DNA of 49,295 nucleotides from Pseudomonadota bacterium (GCA_900299205.1 OMIW01000040.1:1-49295); one strand, 5' to 3'; shown: positions 22,394 to 33,006, counted from the stretch's first letter. A program made the numbers and translations. Notes: generated from the letters alone by a model not told the origin.

Positions 22394-23857
22394 TTACTGA
22401 GCATCTCTTATAAGATGCTCTCGAGCACTGGCAGGGGGGCAGCCAAGCTGCAAACGCAGACAGCTCTCTATGGTATCATCAAGGAATACAAACCCGCGAT
22501 CTTGAAGGCGAGAAGAGACAACCTTTGTCGTGGCGAGCATCAGCTCGTTTGCGGCCTCCCCGAGCGTAGCCCGCAGAAGGGAAGCGGGCACACGACAGAT
22601 TGATGGTCTGTGGAGAAGGGAACTGAGCATTTTTGTAAATTCTCGATTTGTCACCGATAGAGGACTAACCGCATTGTATGCTCCAGAGTATGAAGGATCG
22701 GTAAGCGCAGCATCAATCAACCGAACTGCATCCTCAATCGAGATCCAATTCATCCACTGTTCGCCGTCACCAATAGGACCCCCAACGCCTCCCTTGAACG
22801 GAAGGAGAACCGTCGAGAGAAGCCCTCCGCGAGCTGAAAGGATAACCCCGAATCGGAGGAAAACAACACGAATCCCCATCGCCGAAAAGCCTGAAGCAGC
22901 AGCCTCCCACTCTTCCACTACATCTGCGAGGAAGCCATCTCCTCGGTCACTTTCCTCATTGACGATATCGCTCCGGTTTGCACCGTAGAGGCCGATTGCA
23001 GATGCCATGATAACGGTCGAAGGCGGATTTTTCATCCGCCGAATTGTCTCAACAAGCCGAGTCGTTCCCGCGACACGACTCGAGCGAATACGTTCTTTGC
23101 GATCCTTCGTCCAGGGGATCTGAGCGATACTTTCGCCCGCGAGATGAACAAGCGCATCAATCCCCTCAAGTGACAGGGTATCAAGCTCGCCCGTTGAGGG
23201 ATCCCATAGTGCCTGGAGAAACTGCCCCTGGGGTGCAGGTCTCAACGCTCGAACAATCGAAATAAGCCGATGCCCACGCATGGAGAGAAAGGGAGTTAAA
23301 GAGCTACCCACGAGGCCCGAGGAGCCCGTGATTCCAACAGTCATCGGTCGCACGGGAAGCGGATGTTCGATGTCTCGGGCGAGAATCTGATGACGGTACC
23401 AAAATGTGCGAAGAAGCTCAGATTCTGCTGCCGAAATAACCGGGCCGATACTAGGAAGGAACGAGGGGAGTGTGTAAGAGATAATATCATCGAGCACTGA
23501 AGATGGGCTCGAAGTGGGGGTAGGTGCAGTGAAATGAGAAGTAGTGGATGAAAATCGATGGGTATGAAGCCAGGAGCGAAAGGGACCAGCGACTTGCCGA
23601 TCCTGAAACTGAACCCCCCTCTGGTATCCCTCGTGCACCACCCGGAGAGGAACCTTAACGGGACCCAAGACGGGTATCTTGAGCGAGACGGTCGAGCCGT
23701 TCTGTATACTGCGTGACGATTGAACGACAGTAAATGGAGCCCATGGCGTGTTCAATCGTTCGAGAGCGGCCGGTCGCTCGTGCCACCCAAAGAGCTCTTC
23801 GACAGGTACAGGGAAGGGAGACCGATAGTGAAACAAGAGCGGGGCGGAACGGGACAT
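22394..23857 (-). CDS. SRPBCC domain fused to a TIGR01777-family sugar epimerase (YfcH-like)
   Basis: N-terminal LFHYRSPFPVPVEELFGWHERPAALERLNTPW; then MTVGITGSSGLVGSSLTPFLSMRGHRLISIVR...SRVAGTTRLVETIRRM. Strong SD (AAGGAGGAG) before ATG at 23857. Confidence 0.88.
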   Translation of the reverse strand: MSRSAPLLFHYRSPFPVPVEELFGWHERPAALERLNTPWAPFTVVQSSRSIQNGSTVSLKIPVLGPVKVPLRVVHEGYQRGVQFQDRQVAGPFRSWLHTHRFSSTTSHFTAPTPTSSPSSVLDDIISYTLPSFLPSIGPVISAAESELLRTFWYRHQILARDIEHPLPVRPMTVGITGSSGLVGSSLTPFLSMRGHRLISIVRALRPAPQGQFLQALWDPSTGELDTLSLEGIDALVHLAGESIAQIPWTKDRKERIRSSRVAGTTRLVETIRRMKNPPSTVIMASAIGLYGANRSDIVNEESDRGDGFLADVVEEWEAAASGFSAMGIRVVFLRFGVILSARGGLLSTVLLPFKGGVGGPIGDGEQWMNWISIEDAVRLIDAALTDPSYSGAYNAVSPLSVTNREFTKMLSSLLHRPSICRVPASLLRATLGEAANELMLATTKVVSSRLQDRGFVFLDDTIESCLRLQLGCPPASAREHLIRDAQ

Positions 23858-23985
23858 GCGATAGCTCCTCCTTCGGTCGGGGGTTGAAGCCTGAGTGCGC
23901 GAGCCTCCGGCCCGCATTAGGTCAGAACCGGTGACCGAGTAACTATTAGGCTCCCCCCGCCATACAGTTTGGGCGTACCAGCACC

Positions 23986-24426
23986 CTACAAACTCATGAC
24001 CTCTCGCGCAACATCACTCGCCATCTTTCCGTCATAACAACCGGAGTGTCGCTCCTTAAGAAGCTTCATCAATTCGCCGAGATTTTTTGAGCCAAGGCCG
24101 GCTGATAGCTCGGTTACAATATCAACCAGCTCGGCCCGCGAGAGCTGCTTTGGGAGGAATTCCTCAATGATCGCGAGCTCTCGCTCGAGCGAAGTAATCG
24201 TCTCAAATCTTCCTGCCTTTTCAGCAAATTCGATCTCTTCCCGGCGCTTTTTCGCTTCCCGCTGTACCACTCCGAGTGACTCCTCAGCGGAGAGTTCTTC
24301 GACCGACTTTTCCATCTCCAGGTACTGAATCGCACTCAGCAATGAGCGCACCGTCTCAGTACGAACACCATCACGTTTTTTCATCGATTCTTTGAGGGCA
24401 TCACGGAGAGTCGGTTTAAGCGCCAT
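23986..24426 (-). CDS. GatB/YqeY domain-containing protein
   Basis: LRDALKESMKKRDGVRTETVRSLLSAIQYLEMEK...EFLPKQLSRAELVDIVTEL...MKLLKERHSGCYDGKMASDVAREVM. Confidence 0.92.
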   Translation of the reverse strand: MALKPTLRDALKESMKKRDGVRTETVRSLLSAIQYLEMEKSVEELSAEESLGVVQREAKKRREEIEFAEKAGRFETITSLERELAIIEEFLPKQLSRAELVDIVTELSAGLGSKNLGELMKLLKERHSGCYDGKMASDVAREVMSL

Positions 24427-24563
24427 AGCTGAAGGGCTCCAGAGGAAGGGGTAATAGTGTCGGGGGAGAGTTTAGCATGCGAATGGTGGGAGTTGAAGAG
24501 TCTGGTTTTTTTGGGGAAATTTGAACAAAATACGGCTCCTTACATTTGACCCAAGAGAGGGGG

Positions 24564-25598
24564 TCACGAAGTCATATCCCTAAGAGGCTGCGAAATTAGG
24601 GGGTTCGGAGCCTCTAAAACTCCACCCAATAAATCCCCCGCCGCTTTCTGATCAAGCACAAACGTAACATTCGGCAATAATCGGAGGTACGACGCTGGAC
24701 ACCCGGGAGAAATCATCCCGAAAAGCGCATCTCTCACCGCATCTGCTTTTTGAGCCCCTGTTGCGATGAGGAGCAGCTCCGTTCCTCTATGAGCCATGGC
24801 AGAGAGGGTTCCCATCCCCATAGTCACTGCTTGTTTAGGAACGGCATCCAGGTCGTCGGAAAAAAAACGGGCATTTGCTGCGCGAGTTTTTGGTGAAAGA
24901 TCGCTGATGTGGGTCCGTTGGTGGAGATCGCTCCACGGCATCGAAAATCCAATATGACCGTCATGGCCCAAACCGAGGAGCTGGAGCCTCAGGGGTAGGC
25001 TATGCACGAGGGCCTCATAACGAAAGCATTCTTCGCGGAGCTGTTGAGGGCTTTTGGGCCGTCCAGTTTTATCATCCCAGGTGTCGGGAAGATGAATCTG
25101 TTCGGAACGGAAACCAAACCTTTGCAACGGTTGAAGTCGGCTCCTCATCTCTTGGTGATAGCTCTGCGGAGAACTGGGGGAAAGCCCGACATATTCATCG
25201 AGCCCGACGGTGAAAAGAGATTGAAGGTCGAGAGCCGCATCCGACGCGATCTGGGCATGAACTCGCTGCCAGATCGGCCCCATAGTGCCCCCCGTCGCTG
25301 TTCCGAGACCCCGACTGCCAGATTCTCGCAAAACTTCAACAATTCGGGTGGCAGCGATATCAGAGGCGATTCCCGCATCGGGGGCGATAACCACGGTGAC
25401 ACCGGGAATGTACACCCGAGACGAGTCAATTGCACCCGAGACATCAATCTCTTGACCAACTCTGCCAATCGTCAATCGCACACTGCCGGCAAGGATACCC
25501 TGACGATCGACGAACGGGTCATCGTCTTTCATGGGAGCTTTCGGCAGAGGGATCGGATGATTGAGAGGATATTGCGCCGGAGGATTCTCATGCAACAT
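24564..25598 (-). CDS. nagB: Glucosamine-6-phosphate deaminase / 6-phosphogluconolactonase-family protein
   Basis: LGTATGGTMGPIWQ, FTVGLDEYVGLSPSSPQSYHQEMRSRL, LLGLGHDGHIGFSMP. Start uncertain (ORF opens at 25655; ATG 25598 has GGAG upstream). Confidence 0.85.
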   Translation of the reverse strand: MLHENPPAQYPLNHPIPLPKAPMKDDDPFVDRQGILAGSVRLTIGRVGQEIDVSGAIDSSRVYIPGVTVVIAPDAGIASDIAATRIVEVLRESGSRGLGTATGGTMGPIWQRVHAQIASDAALDLQSLFTVGLDEYVGLSPSSPQSYHQEMRSRLQPLQRFGFRSEQIHLPDTWDDKTGRPKSPQQLREECFRYEALVHSLPLRLQLLGLGHDGHIGFSMPWSDLHQRTHISDLSPKTRAANARFFSDDLDAVPKQAVTMGMGTLSAMAHRGTELLLIATGAQKADAVRDALFGMISPGCPASYLRLLPNVTFVLDQKAAGDLLGGVLEAPNPLISQPLRDMTS

Positions 25599-26105
25599 AG
25601 AGCTCCGCAAGGAAAATTGAGGGCGAAAATGGGCCCAAGATTTGGCACCAGCCACCTGTGATCGTACTCACGGGAGCGGCGTTACGCAACAATCGTCCAA
25701 TTTGATTTTTGCCGGAATCGGCGAACGATGCCTTTCCTTCTTAAAGCAAGTAGAGGTATGTATTGCGGAAGAGATACTTGCGGGCTCAGTTGAAATCAAG
25801 AACGAATCGAATGATAAACCATCACGAAATCAATCGCTCAATCACCATCGCATCCACCCGCAAAAAAAGGCCACTCAATGGGATGTATTTGGGTTTTTTC
25901 CGGTGCTTAAGATAAAAAGAGGGATGATTTATTTAAGCGGCGAGGGCACATGATTCGGTCTTTGAGGCCAAATCTGATTCAAGCGCACTGATTTTTAGCG
26001 GTTTGCATTACTGAGTATCTCTTTCCCCTCGTCCCCATCGATCATCCCCCGCGACCGGCGCGACAAATTCGTATAGACTAAATTGGTCTGTCGTGAAGTC
26101 TGGCT

Positions 26106-27941
26106 ATGAATGAACTCCAACACCTCCTTAAAAAACACTTCGGCTTTGATACCTTTCGTCCGCTTCAGCAGGAGATTATCGCGAGCTCTCTCGCGGGTAG
26201 GGATGTCGTTGCTCTGCTTCCGACCGGAGGGGGAAAATCTCTCTGCTATCAGCTGCCCGCCCTGGTGCGCGATGGTTTAACAGTGGTCGTTTCTCCGTTG
26301 ATCGCCTTGATGAAAGATCAGGTTGATGGTTTGCGTGAGATAAATATACCCGCGACATATATCAATTCAAGCTTGGATAGCGGGGAGTTTCTTGATCGAT
26401 TCTCGCGGCTTAATAGTGGAGATTTTAAAATCCTCTATCTTTCTCCAGAGCGTCTCCTTCAGGAGAGTATGCTTAATCAGTTATCGCTCTGGAATATCTC
26501 AGCAATCGCGATAGATGAGGCGCATTGTATCTCTGAATGGGGGCACGATTTTCGCCCAGAATATGCGCAACTTGCGAGGCTCCGAGAGGTGTTTCCAGAA
26601 GTGCCGGTGATCGCGCTTACCGCGACGGCTACGGAGCGGGTGTGCGACGATATCATTTCGCTTCTCAATCTCCGCGAACCAGCCCGATTTGTCGCGAGTT
26701 TTAACCGACCGAACCTTTCATACCGGATAATTGCGCGACGTGATCCGTTGAAGCAGATTATTGAGTTCCTTGAGGAGCACCCTGACGAAAGTGGTATTAT
26801 TTATTGCCTGAGCAGAGCTAAAACAGAAGAGTTCGCGAAATCGCTATCCGACAAGGGATTCTCTGCGCTTCCGTACCATGCGGGTCTCTCCACCGAAGAG
26901 CGAGCCGCGCATCAGGAGCGATTCCTCCGCGATCAGGTACCGCTCATGGTGGCGACGGTGGCGTTTGGTATGGGGGTGAATAAGCCAAACGTCCGTTTTG
27001 TTATTCATCACGATCTGCCCAAAAATATCGAGAGTTATTATCAGGAGACCGGGCGTGCTGGGCGTGACGGATTGCCTGGAGAGTGTGTGCTTCTGTATAG
27101 CCCTTCGGACACCGCGAAGCTGTACCGTTTCGCCGAACAGGCGAACGAACCTAGGGAGCAAGAAGTCGCTCGTCGTCAGATTTCGCAAATGGTCCGCTTC
27201 GTGGAGGGATCTGAGTGTCGTCGAGTTGCAGTGCTCAGATATTTCGGTGAGGAGTATCGAGGTGAAGATGGTACGCCACTTTCATCGTGTGGTGCGTGCG
27301 ATAATTGCCTCACCCCTCGGGATCAATTTGACGGAACGACCGAGGCTTTGAAGATCCTCTCGTGTATTGCGCGGGTGAAGCAGCACAGTGGGTTTGGGGT
27401 GGGAGTACACCATATAGCTGAGGTGCTCGCGGGTGCCGACACGGAGAAGATTCGCCGATGGGAGCACCAGAGGCTGTCGACGTACGGGATCGGAAAGGAG
27501 AGAACCCGTCAGGAGTGGATCTCGTTTACCCAAGAACTTGTCAGTCAGGGGTTAGTGCGTATCAATGCGGAGCGGTTCAATACGGTCGAAATAACCGAGG
27601 CTGGCAAAGGGGCGATGAAGTCGCGCATTCCAATAACCCTCACCAAACCGCTGACGACTACCAGGCTTGAGCGGGAGAAGCGGCGGGAGCTTCGCGTTAA
27701 GACCGGAGAGAAATCATTCGATAATGAGCTTTTTGAAAGGCTTCGAAGGCTCCGGCGTGCGATCGCTGACGCAAAAGGGATGCCGGCGTTCATGGTGTTC
27801 TCCGATGCCACTCTTCAGGATATGGCGGCAAAGAAGCCCCAATCTCTAGAAGAGATGCTATCGGTTTCGGGGGTCGGCGAGCGGAAGCTCGAGCAGTACG
27901 GTGAACTTTTTTGGGAGGAAGTCGTGCGAATAGTGGTTTAA
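26106..27941 (+). CDS. recQ: ATP-dependent DNA helicase RecQ
   Basis: FRPLQQEIIASSLAGRDVVALLPTGGGKSLCYQLPALV, DEAHCISEWGHDFRPEY, YQETGRAGRDGLPGECVLLY, zinc site CGACDNC, C-terminal HRDC. Confidence 0.96.
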   Translation: MNELQHLLKKHFGFDTFRPLQQEIIASSLAGRDVVALLPTGGGKSLCYQLPALVRDGLTVVVSPLIALMKDQVDGLREINIPATYINSSLDSGEFLDRFSRLNSGDFKILYLSPERLLQESMLNQLSLWNISAIAIDEAHCISEWGHDFRPEYAQLARLREVFPEVPVIALTATATERVCDDIISLLNLREPARFVASFNRPNLSYRIIARRDPLKQIIEFLEEHPDESGIIYCLSRAKTEEFAKSLSDKGFSALPYHAGLSTEERAAHQERFLRDQVPLMVATVAFGMGVNKPNVRFVIHHDLPKNIESYYQETGRAGRDGLPGECVLLYSPSDTAKLYRFAEQANEPREQEVARRQISQMVRFVEGSECRRVAVLRYFGEEYRGEDGTPLSSCGACDNCLTPRDQFDGTTEALKILSCIARVKQHSGFGVGVHHIAEVLAGADTEKIRRWEHQRLSTYGIGKERTRQEWISFTQELVSQGLVRINAERFNTVEITEAGKGAMKSRIPITLTKPLTTTRLEREKRRELRVKTGEKSFDNELFERLRRLRRAIADAKGMPAFMVFSDATLQDMAAKKPQSLEEMLSVSGVGERKLEQYGELFWEEVVRIVV

Positions 27942-28020
27942 AAAGAGGGGGATGATTTATTGCTCAGACGGTCAAAAATTGATATCTTCCCTATGTTTTA
28001 CCCACCTCAGAAGTATCGAG

Positions 28021-29028
28021 ATGGTAGAGAATCTCCCTGTCGAATCTTTTAAACCCGAACCTGCCCGAGAACCCTCTTGCGCATCTCAGGGGCTCGCCCC
28101 TTCATTCTCTGTGAAAGCCCCAAAAGCAATATCTCTCTTTACCCCCGACTGGGATCGGTATGAACTGGTCGATTCAGGGGGAGGGCGACGTTTAGAGCGC
28201 ATGGGAGAGATGATAGTTGATAGGCCCGAGCCAAAGGCGTGGTGGGATCGCTCTGCTCCTGATGAAGTTTGGAATGGCGCAGATGCGAGGTTCGACGTTG
28301 ATAGTGGGTGGCGTTCCTCCTCACGAGCCGGAAGGCTGGCTCAGGGTTCCCAATGGGAGCTTTCGTACGGTCCGGCCAGGTTTTTTGCCCGTTTGTCGAG
28401 CAACAAACACCTCGGCGTATTTCCTGAGCAAGCGGCCATGTGGGGTTGGATCAGGGACAGGGTGAGTCAGGGAGGGATCGCTCAGCCTCGGGTGCTTAAT
28501 TTATTCGGGTACACCGGTATCGCCTCTTTGGTTGCAGCGCATGCAGGAGCGGTGGTTACTCATCTCGATGGGTCGAAGCCGGCGGTCTCCCAGGGGCGTG
28601 AAAATATCGACGAGCTTGGCCAAGAACATCTATCCATTCGGTGGATCGTTGATGATGTGCGGGCGTTCGTGGCTCGGGAGCTGCGTCGGGGAAATAGCTA
28701 CGAGGGTATTATTCTCGATCCTCCGTCTTTTGGAAGGGGGCCACGGCAGGAGGTGTGGAAATCGAGCGAGCAGCTCCCAGCGCTGCTCAAGGAGTGCGCG
28801 AAGCTGCTCTCGGAGAAGGCGCTGTTTATGGTCGCAACGGTGTATTCAATCGAGGCATCTGCGACGATGGTCGGCAATCTGGTGCTTGATGCAGTTGGCG
28901 ACAAAGGGGGCTCTATAGAGGCGGGGGAGATAGCGATGATCCCGACTTATGGGAGCAAGCCTCTTTCAGTGTCGCTCGTGGGGCGATGGTCGGCGGTAAA
29001 CGGGGGGGCAGGGAGTTATGACCGCTAA
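28021..29028 (+). CDS. Class I SAM-dependent methyltransferase (RlmI/RlmK-like)
   Basis: VLNLFGYTGIASLVAAHAGAVVTHLDGSKPAVSQGRENIDELG...GIILDPPSFGRGP. Confidence 0.85.
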   Translation: MVENLPVESFKPEPAREPSCASQGLAPSFSVKAPKAISLFTPDWDRYELVDSGGGRRLERMGEMIVDRPEPKAWWDRSAPDEVWNGADARFDVDSGWRSSSRAGRLAQGSQWELSYGPARFFARLSSNKHLGVFPEQAAMWGWIRDRVSQGGIAQPRVLNLFGYTGIASLVAAHAGAVVTHLDGSKPAVSQGRENIDELGQEHLSIRWIVDDVRAFVARELRRGNSYEGIILDPPSFGRGPRQEVWKSSEQLPALLKECAKLLSEKALFMVATVYSIEASATMVGNLVLDAVGDKGGSIEAGEIAMIPTYGSKPLSVSLVGRWSAVNGGAGSYDR

Positions 29029-29884
29029 GAGCGCAGGGATGGACCTTAGTAGGGGTCAGCGGCCCATCGGTGCGATTTTTCTTCTTTGCCTTTTGTTCGT
29101 CCTGAGTATTGGGCGCACCGCTGCCTCATACGCGCTTGAGGACCCGAAGACCGGACTTCAAGACGTTGGCATCGAGTCGAAGCTGGGTCAGCGGGTCGAT
29201 CTTGATAGGCCCTTTTTTGACGAGCGCGGAAATCAAACAACGCTTCGAGAGTTTGTGCGGGGGGACGTTCCCCTCATTATTACGCCGGTATACTACCGAT
29301 GTCCCCGGATCTGCGGACTTCTTTTTGAAGGGGTGTCGCGTTTACTGAGCGAGCTTGAGCTAGAGCCCGGCTCCCAGTATCGGGTGGTATCAGTAAGCTT
29401 TAATCCAGCAGAAAAGCCGGAGGTAGCCGCGAAAAAGGCGGCACAATATCGGGGTAAAACCGAGAAAAAGGACCTTTCTCCGGAGAGTTGGGCTTTCCTC
29501 ACGGGACCTGAGAGTTCCAGCTTTCCGCTGATGAAGGAGCTCGGGTTCAAGTTTGCCCCTGATGCCGAGGAATTTGCCCACAGTCCCGTGATTGTGATAC
29601 TTACCCCAGACGGAGAAGTGTCTCAGTACTACACCGACATTCAGTTTTCTCCGTGGGATGTGCGCCTTTCGCTCGTTGAGGCTTCGAAGGGCCGCATCGG
29701 CTCGCCGGTCGATCACATCCTTCTCTTTTGTTTCCGTTTCGACCCGACAAAAGGGCGGTATTCTTGGGCTGCATTTAACTTTTTGCGGTTCGGGACTATC
29801 CTCTGTGTGTTACTCTGCGGGCTGTTCGTCGTGCGTCAGGTGCGACGGGGCCAAAGGGGGGGGGCACGCGAAGGCGGGTCGTAG
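29018..29884 (+). CDS. SCO1/SenC-family copper chaperone for cytochrome oxidase assembly
   Basis: VPLIITPVYYRCPRICGLLFEGVSRLL (CxxxC), DHILLFCFRFDPTKGRYSW, N- and C-terminal TM segments; directly upstream of coxB. Confidence 0.92.
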   Translation: MTAKSAGMDLSRGQRPIGAIFLLCLLFVLSIGRTAASYALEDPKTGLQDVGIESKLGQRVDLDRPFFDERGNQTTLREFVRGDVPLIITPVYYRCPRICGLLFEGVSRLLSELELEPGSQYRVVSVSFNPAEKPEVAAKKAAQYRGKTEKKDLSPESWAFLTGPESSSFPLMKELGFKFAPDAEEFAHSPVIVILTPDGEVSQYYTDIQFSPWDVRLSLVEASKGRIGSPVDHILLFCFRFDPTKGRYSWAAFNFLRFGTILCVLLCGLFVVRQVRRGQRGGAREGGS

Positions 29885-29988
29885 CGGAGAGATTCGTGAT
29901 GAGAGCACGAGAGGGCTACCTCTTCCAGGACGGGTCTTATTTTAGCTTTTTTAGCCAACGAGTTTTAGTCAACGAAGAAGATTGAAGC

Positions 29989-31263
29989 ATGTTTCGTTAT
30001 CTTCCCGAGCAGGCATCAGATTTTGCTCACTCAGTTGATAGTATCAACAACCTCATCACCGATATTAGCGTTTTTTTCACCGTCCTTATCGTCGGTGCGA
30101 TGATCTATTTCGGAATCCGGTATCGACGGCGAGGAGGGGTGGACCATGCGACTCCTCGAATTGAGGGGAGTCATTTTCTCGAGGTGATTTGGACGGTGGT
30201 GCCGACGATCATTTGCATCGTCGTCGCGGTCTATGGCGTCTATGGATTTCGGGTCATGCGGGAGGTTCCTGCCGGTGCTATCGAAATAAACGTCACAGGG
30301 CGTCAATGGGCATGGAACTTTACCTATCCTTCGGGGAAGAAGACGGTCGATGAGTTCGTTGTTCCTGTCGGAAAGCCGATAAAGCTGGTTATAACGTCAG
30401 AAGATGTCCTTCATAGCTTCTTTGTCCCAGCGATGCGGACCAAAGTTGATGCGGTTCCCGGACAGTACACCTATCAGTGGTTTCGACCTATAAAGACGGG
30501 GGATTTTCAGGTATTTTGCACGGAGTACTGCGGGACCAAGCACTCAGCGATGTTAGCGAAGCTTCGGGTTGTTAGTGAAGCGGAGTTTGCACGATGGGAA
30601 GCCGACAAGGGGCGAGCGCTTTCTCCCGCGGAGCAGGGGGAGGCTCTTGTGAAATTGAACGCTTGTGGTTCGTGTCACAGTGTCGACGGGTCGGCGGTTG
30701 TAGGTCCTACGTTTTTGAAGCTCTACGGACGAAAGGGTGAGTTTTCAGATGGCCAGCAGTACACCGCGGATGAAAACTACATCAAGGAATCGATTCTGAA
30801 CCCTCAGGCGCATGTGGTGAAGGGTTATCCAAACCCATCGCCGATGCCCGCGTTTGAGGGAAAACTTTCAGACGAAGACATAACCAATATCATCCAGTAC
30901 ATAAAGTCCCTTAGCGAGGCTCCCAAGGTGGTTGTCGCTAAGAAGCAGGAGGACCTCACTACGATGGCTCCTGCGGACCGAGGGAAGAAGTACTATCAGG
31001 AAAAGCTCTGTATAGGATGTCATAGCCTTGATGGCTCGCGAGTTGTCGGCCCATCGTTTAAGGGGTTGTACGGCAAAGCAGGCAAGTTCACCGATGGTGG
31101 GTCTTATGTGGCAGATGATGCCTACATCACTGAATCGATACTCAAGCCGAACGCCCACGTCGTTGAAGGGTATCCAGCCCCCTCACCGATGCCGGCGTAC
31201 GAGGGCCAGCTCTCTGAGGAGCAGGTGAAAGATATTATCGAGTTCATGAAAACGTTGAAGTAA
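29989..31263 (+). CDS. coxB: Cytochrome c oxidase subunit II with two tandem C-terminal cytochrome c domains
   Basis: CuA site QVFCTEYCGTKHSAM; two CxxCH motifs (CGSCHSVDGSAVVGPTFLKLYG and CIGCHSLDGSRVVGPSFKGLYG), each followed by SPMPA(F/Y)EG. Confidence 0.95.
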   Translation: MFRYLPEQASDFAHSVDSINNLITDISVFFTVLIVGAMIYFGIRYRRRGGVDHATPRIEGSHFLEVIWTVVPTIICIVVAVYGVYGFRVMREVPAGAIEINVTGRQWAWNFTYPSGKKTVDEFVVPVGKPIKLVITSEDVLHSFFVPAMRTKVDAVPGQYTYQWFRPIKTGDFQVFCTEYCGTKHSAMLAKLRVVSEAEFARWEADKGRALSPAEQGEALVKLNACGSCHSVDGSAVVGPTFLKLYGRKGEFSDGQQYTADENYIKESILNPQAHVVKGYPNPSPMPAFEGKLSDEDITNIIQYIKSLSEAPKVVVAKKQEDLTTMAPADRGKKYYQEKLCIGCHSLDGSRVVGPSFKGLYGKAGKFTDGGSYVADDAYITESILKPNAHVVEGYPAPSPMPAYEGQLSEEQVKDIIEFMKTLK

Positions 31264-31302
31264 GACCGATATGAATCGGGCAGTTTACGGAGATGACAGA
31301 CG

Positions 31303-32928
31303 ATGAGTGCCTCAAGCACCACAGCGATAGCGGGATCAGAGACGAATTACCTCAACTGTGAGAGGGGAATTTGGTCGTGGTTGACGACGGTTGATCACAA
31401 GCGGATAGCTTTGATGTACCTGTACACCCTGACCCTCTTTTTCTTCGTTGGGGGTATAGCGGCGCTCGCGGTCCGTACCGAGCTGGCGTTCCCCGGTGGT
31501 CAGATCATGTCGGCCGACACCTACAACCGGTGGTTCACAGCCCACGGGGTGATCATGATCTTTCTTTTCATCGTCCCGGGCATTCCGGCGGTGATGGGGA
31601 ACTTCCTGCTTCCCTTGATGATTGGCGCTTACGATGTCGCGTTTCCGAAGCTGAATCTTCTCAGTTTGTACGTCTATTGGCTCGGTGCCGCGATGGCGCT
31701 GGTGTCATTGGGAATTCATCCAGTTGATACGGGCTGGACCTTCTATGGTCCGTATAGCATTAAGACAGGCAGTGCGGTTGTCTGGATGACCGGCGCAGCT
31801 TTTGTCCTCGGCTTTTCTTCGATCCTGACAGGGCTAAACTTCATCGTCACCATCCACAAACTCCGATGTCCAGGGATGACTTGGTGGAGATTGCCGGTGT
31901 TTGTTTGGGCACTCTATGCAACCTCGGCTATCCAGGTGCTTGCCACCCCGGTAGTTGGGATGACCCTTATGCTTCTCATCTTCGAGAGAGCTTTTGGGGT
32001 CGGCGTATTCAACCCTGCATTGGGTGGCGATCCCGTTCTTTTTGAGCACTTTTTCTGGTTCTACTCGCATCCGGTTGTTTACATCATGGTGTTGCCTGCA
32101 TTTGGCGTCATCGGGGAGATTATTCCCGTGTTCTCACGGAAGCCGCTCTTTGGATACCGGGCCGTCGTTGTTTCATCAATGGGAATCGCACTGGTCGGAT
32201 TTGTTGTTTGGGCCCACCACATGCTCGTGTCCGGCATATCAGATTTCTCGGCTCAGTTTTTCTCGATAGTAACCTTCCTCGTGGCGATACCAACGGCGGT
32301 AAAGGTATTTAACTGGGTGAGCACGATGTACAAGGGGTCGATTACCTTCTCGACTCCCATGTTGTACGCGATGGCGTTCGTGTTCCTCTTTATGATTGCG
32401 GGGACGACCGGAATTTATCTCGCGACGCTCGCGGTGGATGTCTTCTATCACGATACCTACTTCGTGGTCGCTCACTTTCACTACACGATTCAGGGCGGTG
32501 CAGTTATCGGATTGATAGCGGCTCTTCACTACTGGTTCCCAAAGATGTTCGGGAAGATGTATAACGATCTGATTGCTAGAGCAGCCTGGTTCCTGATTAT
32601 CTTGGGCTTTAATCTAACCTTCCTTCCGCAATTTGTCCTCGGGATGCAGGGGATGCCCCGACGCTACTATGATTATTTGCCGCAATTTGCCGATCTTCAT
32701 CTTGCTTCTACCATCGGGGCGTACATAAATGCATTTGGGTATAGTTTGGCTCTGCTGAATCTCTTCTGGGCGATGGCCGTAAGTAAGAAGAAAGCGCCGA
32801 GCAATCCTTATGATGCATTGGGTCTCGAGTGGCGGACTCAGTCTCCTCCCATTAAGGATAATTTTGAAACCATACCGACGGTTGACGATACACCGTATGC
32901 GTATGGGACTCCGGTGGCCTCCCACTGA
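31303..32928 (+). CDS. coxA: Cytochrome c oxidase subunit I
   Basis: WLTTVDHKRIALMYLYT, FTAHGVIMIFLFIVPGIP, HFFWFYSHPVVYIMVLPAFGVIGEI, HDTYFVVAHFHYTIQGG. Confidence 0.97.
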   Translation: MSASSTTAIAGSETNYLNCERGIWSWLTTVDHKRIALMYLYTLTLFFFVGGIAALAVRTELAFPGGQIMSADTYNRWFTAHGVIMIFLFIVPGIPAVMGNFLLPLMIGAYDVAFPKLNLLSLYVYWLGAAMALVSLGIHPVDTGWTFYGPYSIKTGSAVVWMTGAAFVLGFSSILTGLNFIVTIHKLRCPGMTWWRLPVFVWALYATSAIQVLATPVVGMTLMLLIFERAFGVGVFNPALGGDPVLFEHFFWFYSHPVVYIMVLPAFGVIGEIIPVFSRKPLFGYRAVVVSSMGIALVGFVVWAHHMLVSGISDFSAQFFSIVTFLVAIPTAVKVFNWVSTMYKGSITFSTPMLYAMAFVFLFMIAGTTGIYLATLAVDVFYHDTYFVVAHFHYTIQGGAVIGLIAALHYWFPKMFGKMYNDLIARAAWFLIILGFNLTFLPQFVLGMQGMPRRYYDYLPQFADLHLASTIGAYINAFGYSLALLNLFWAMAVSKKKAPSNPYDALGLEWRTQSPPIKDNFETIPTVDDTPYAYGTPVASH

Positions 32929-33006
32929 CGAAGTAAGAAACAAAACTCGGTCAGGAGAGGCGATGCTCTCCTGGACCATTGAAATCGAAAGACGGGATAC
33001 ACACGT

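Noticed and set aside
25002-25661. 219-aa plus-strand ORF antisense to nagB
   Set aside because: Shadow ORF of the conserved deaminase; no domain features.
25656-26105. Plus-strand 103-aa ORF in the nagB-recQ intergenic region
   Set aside because: No SD, low-complexity translation and no family match; more likely untranslated divergent promoter region.
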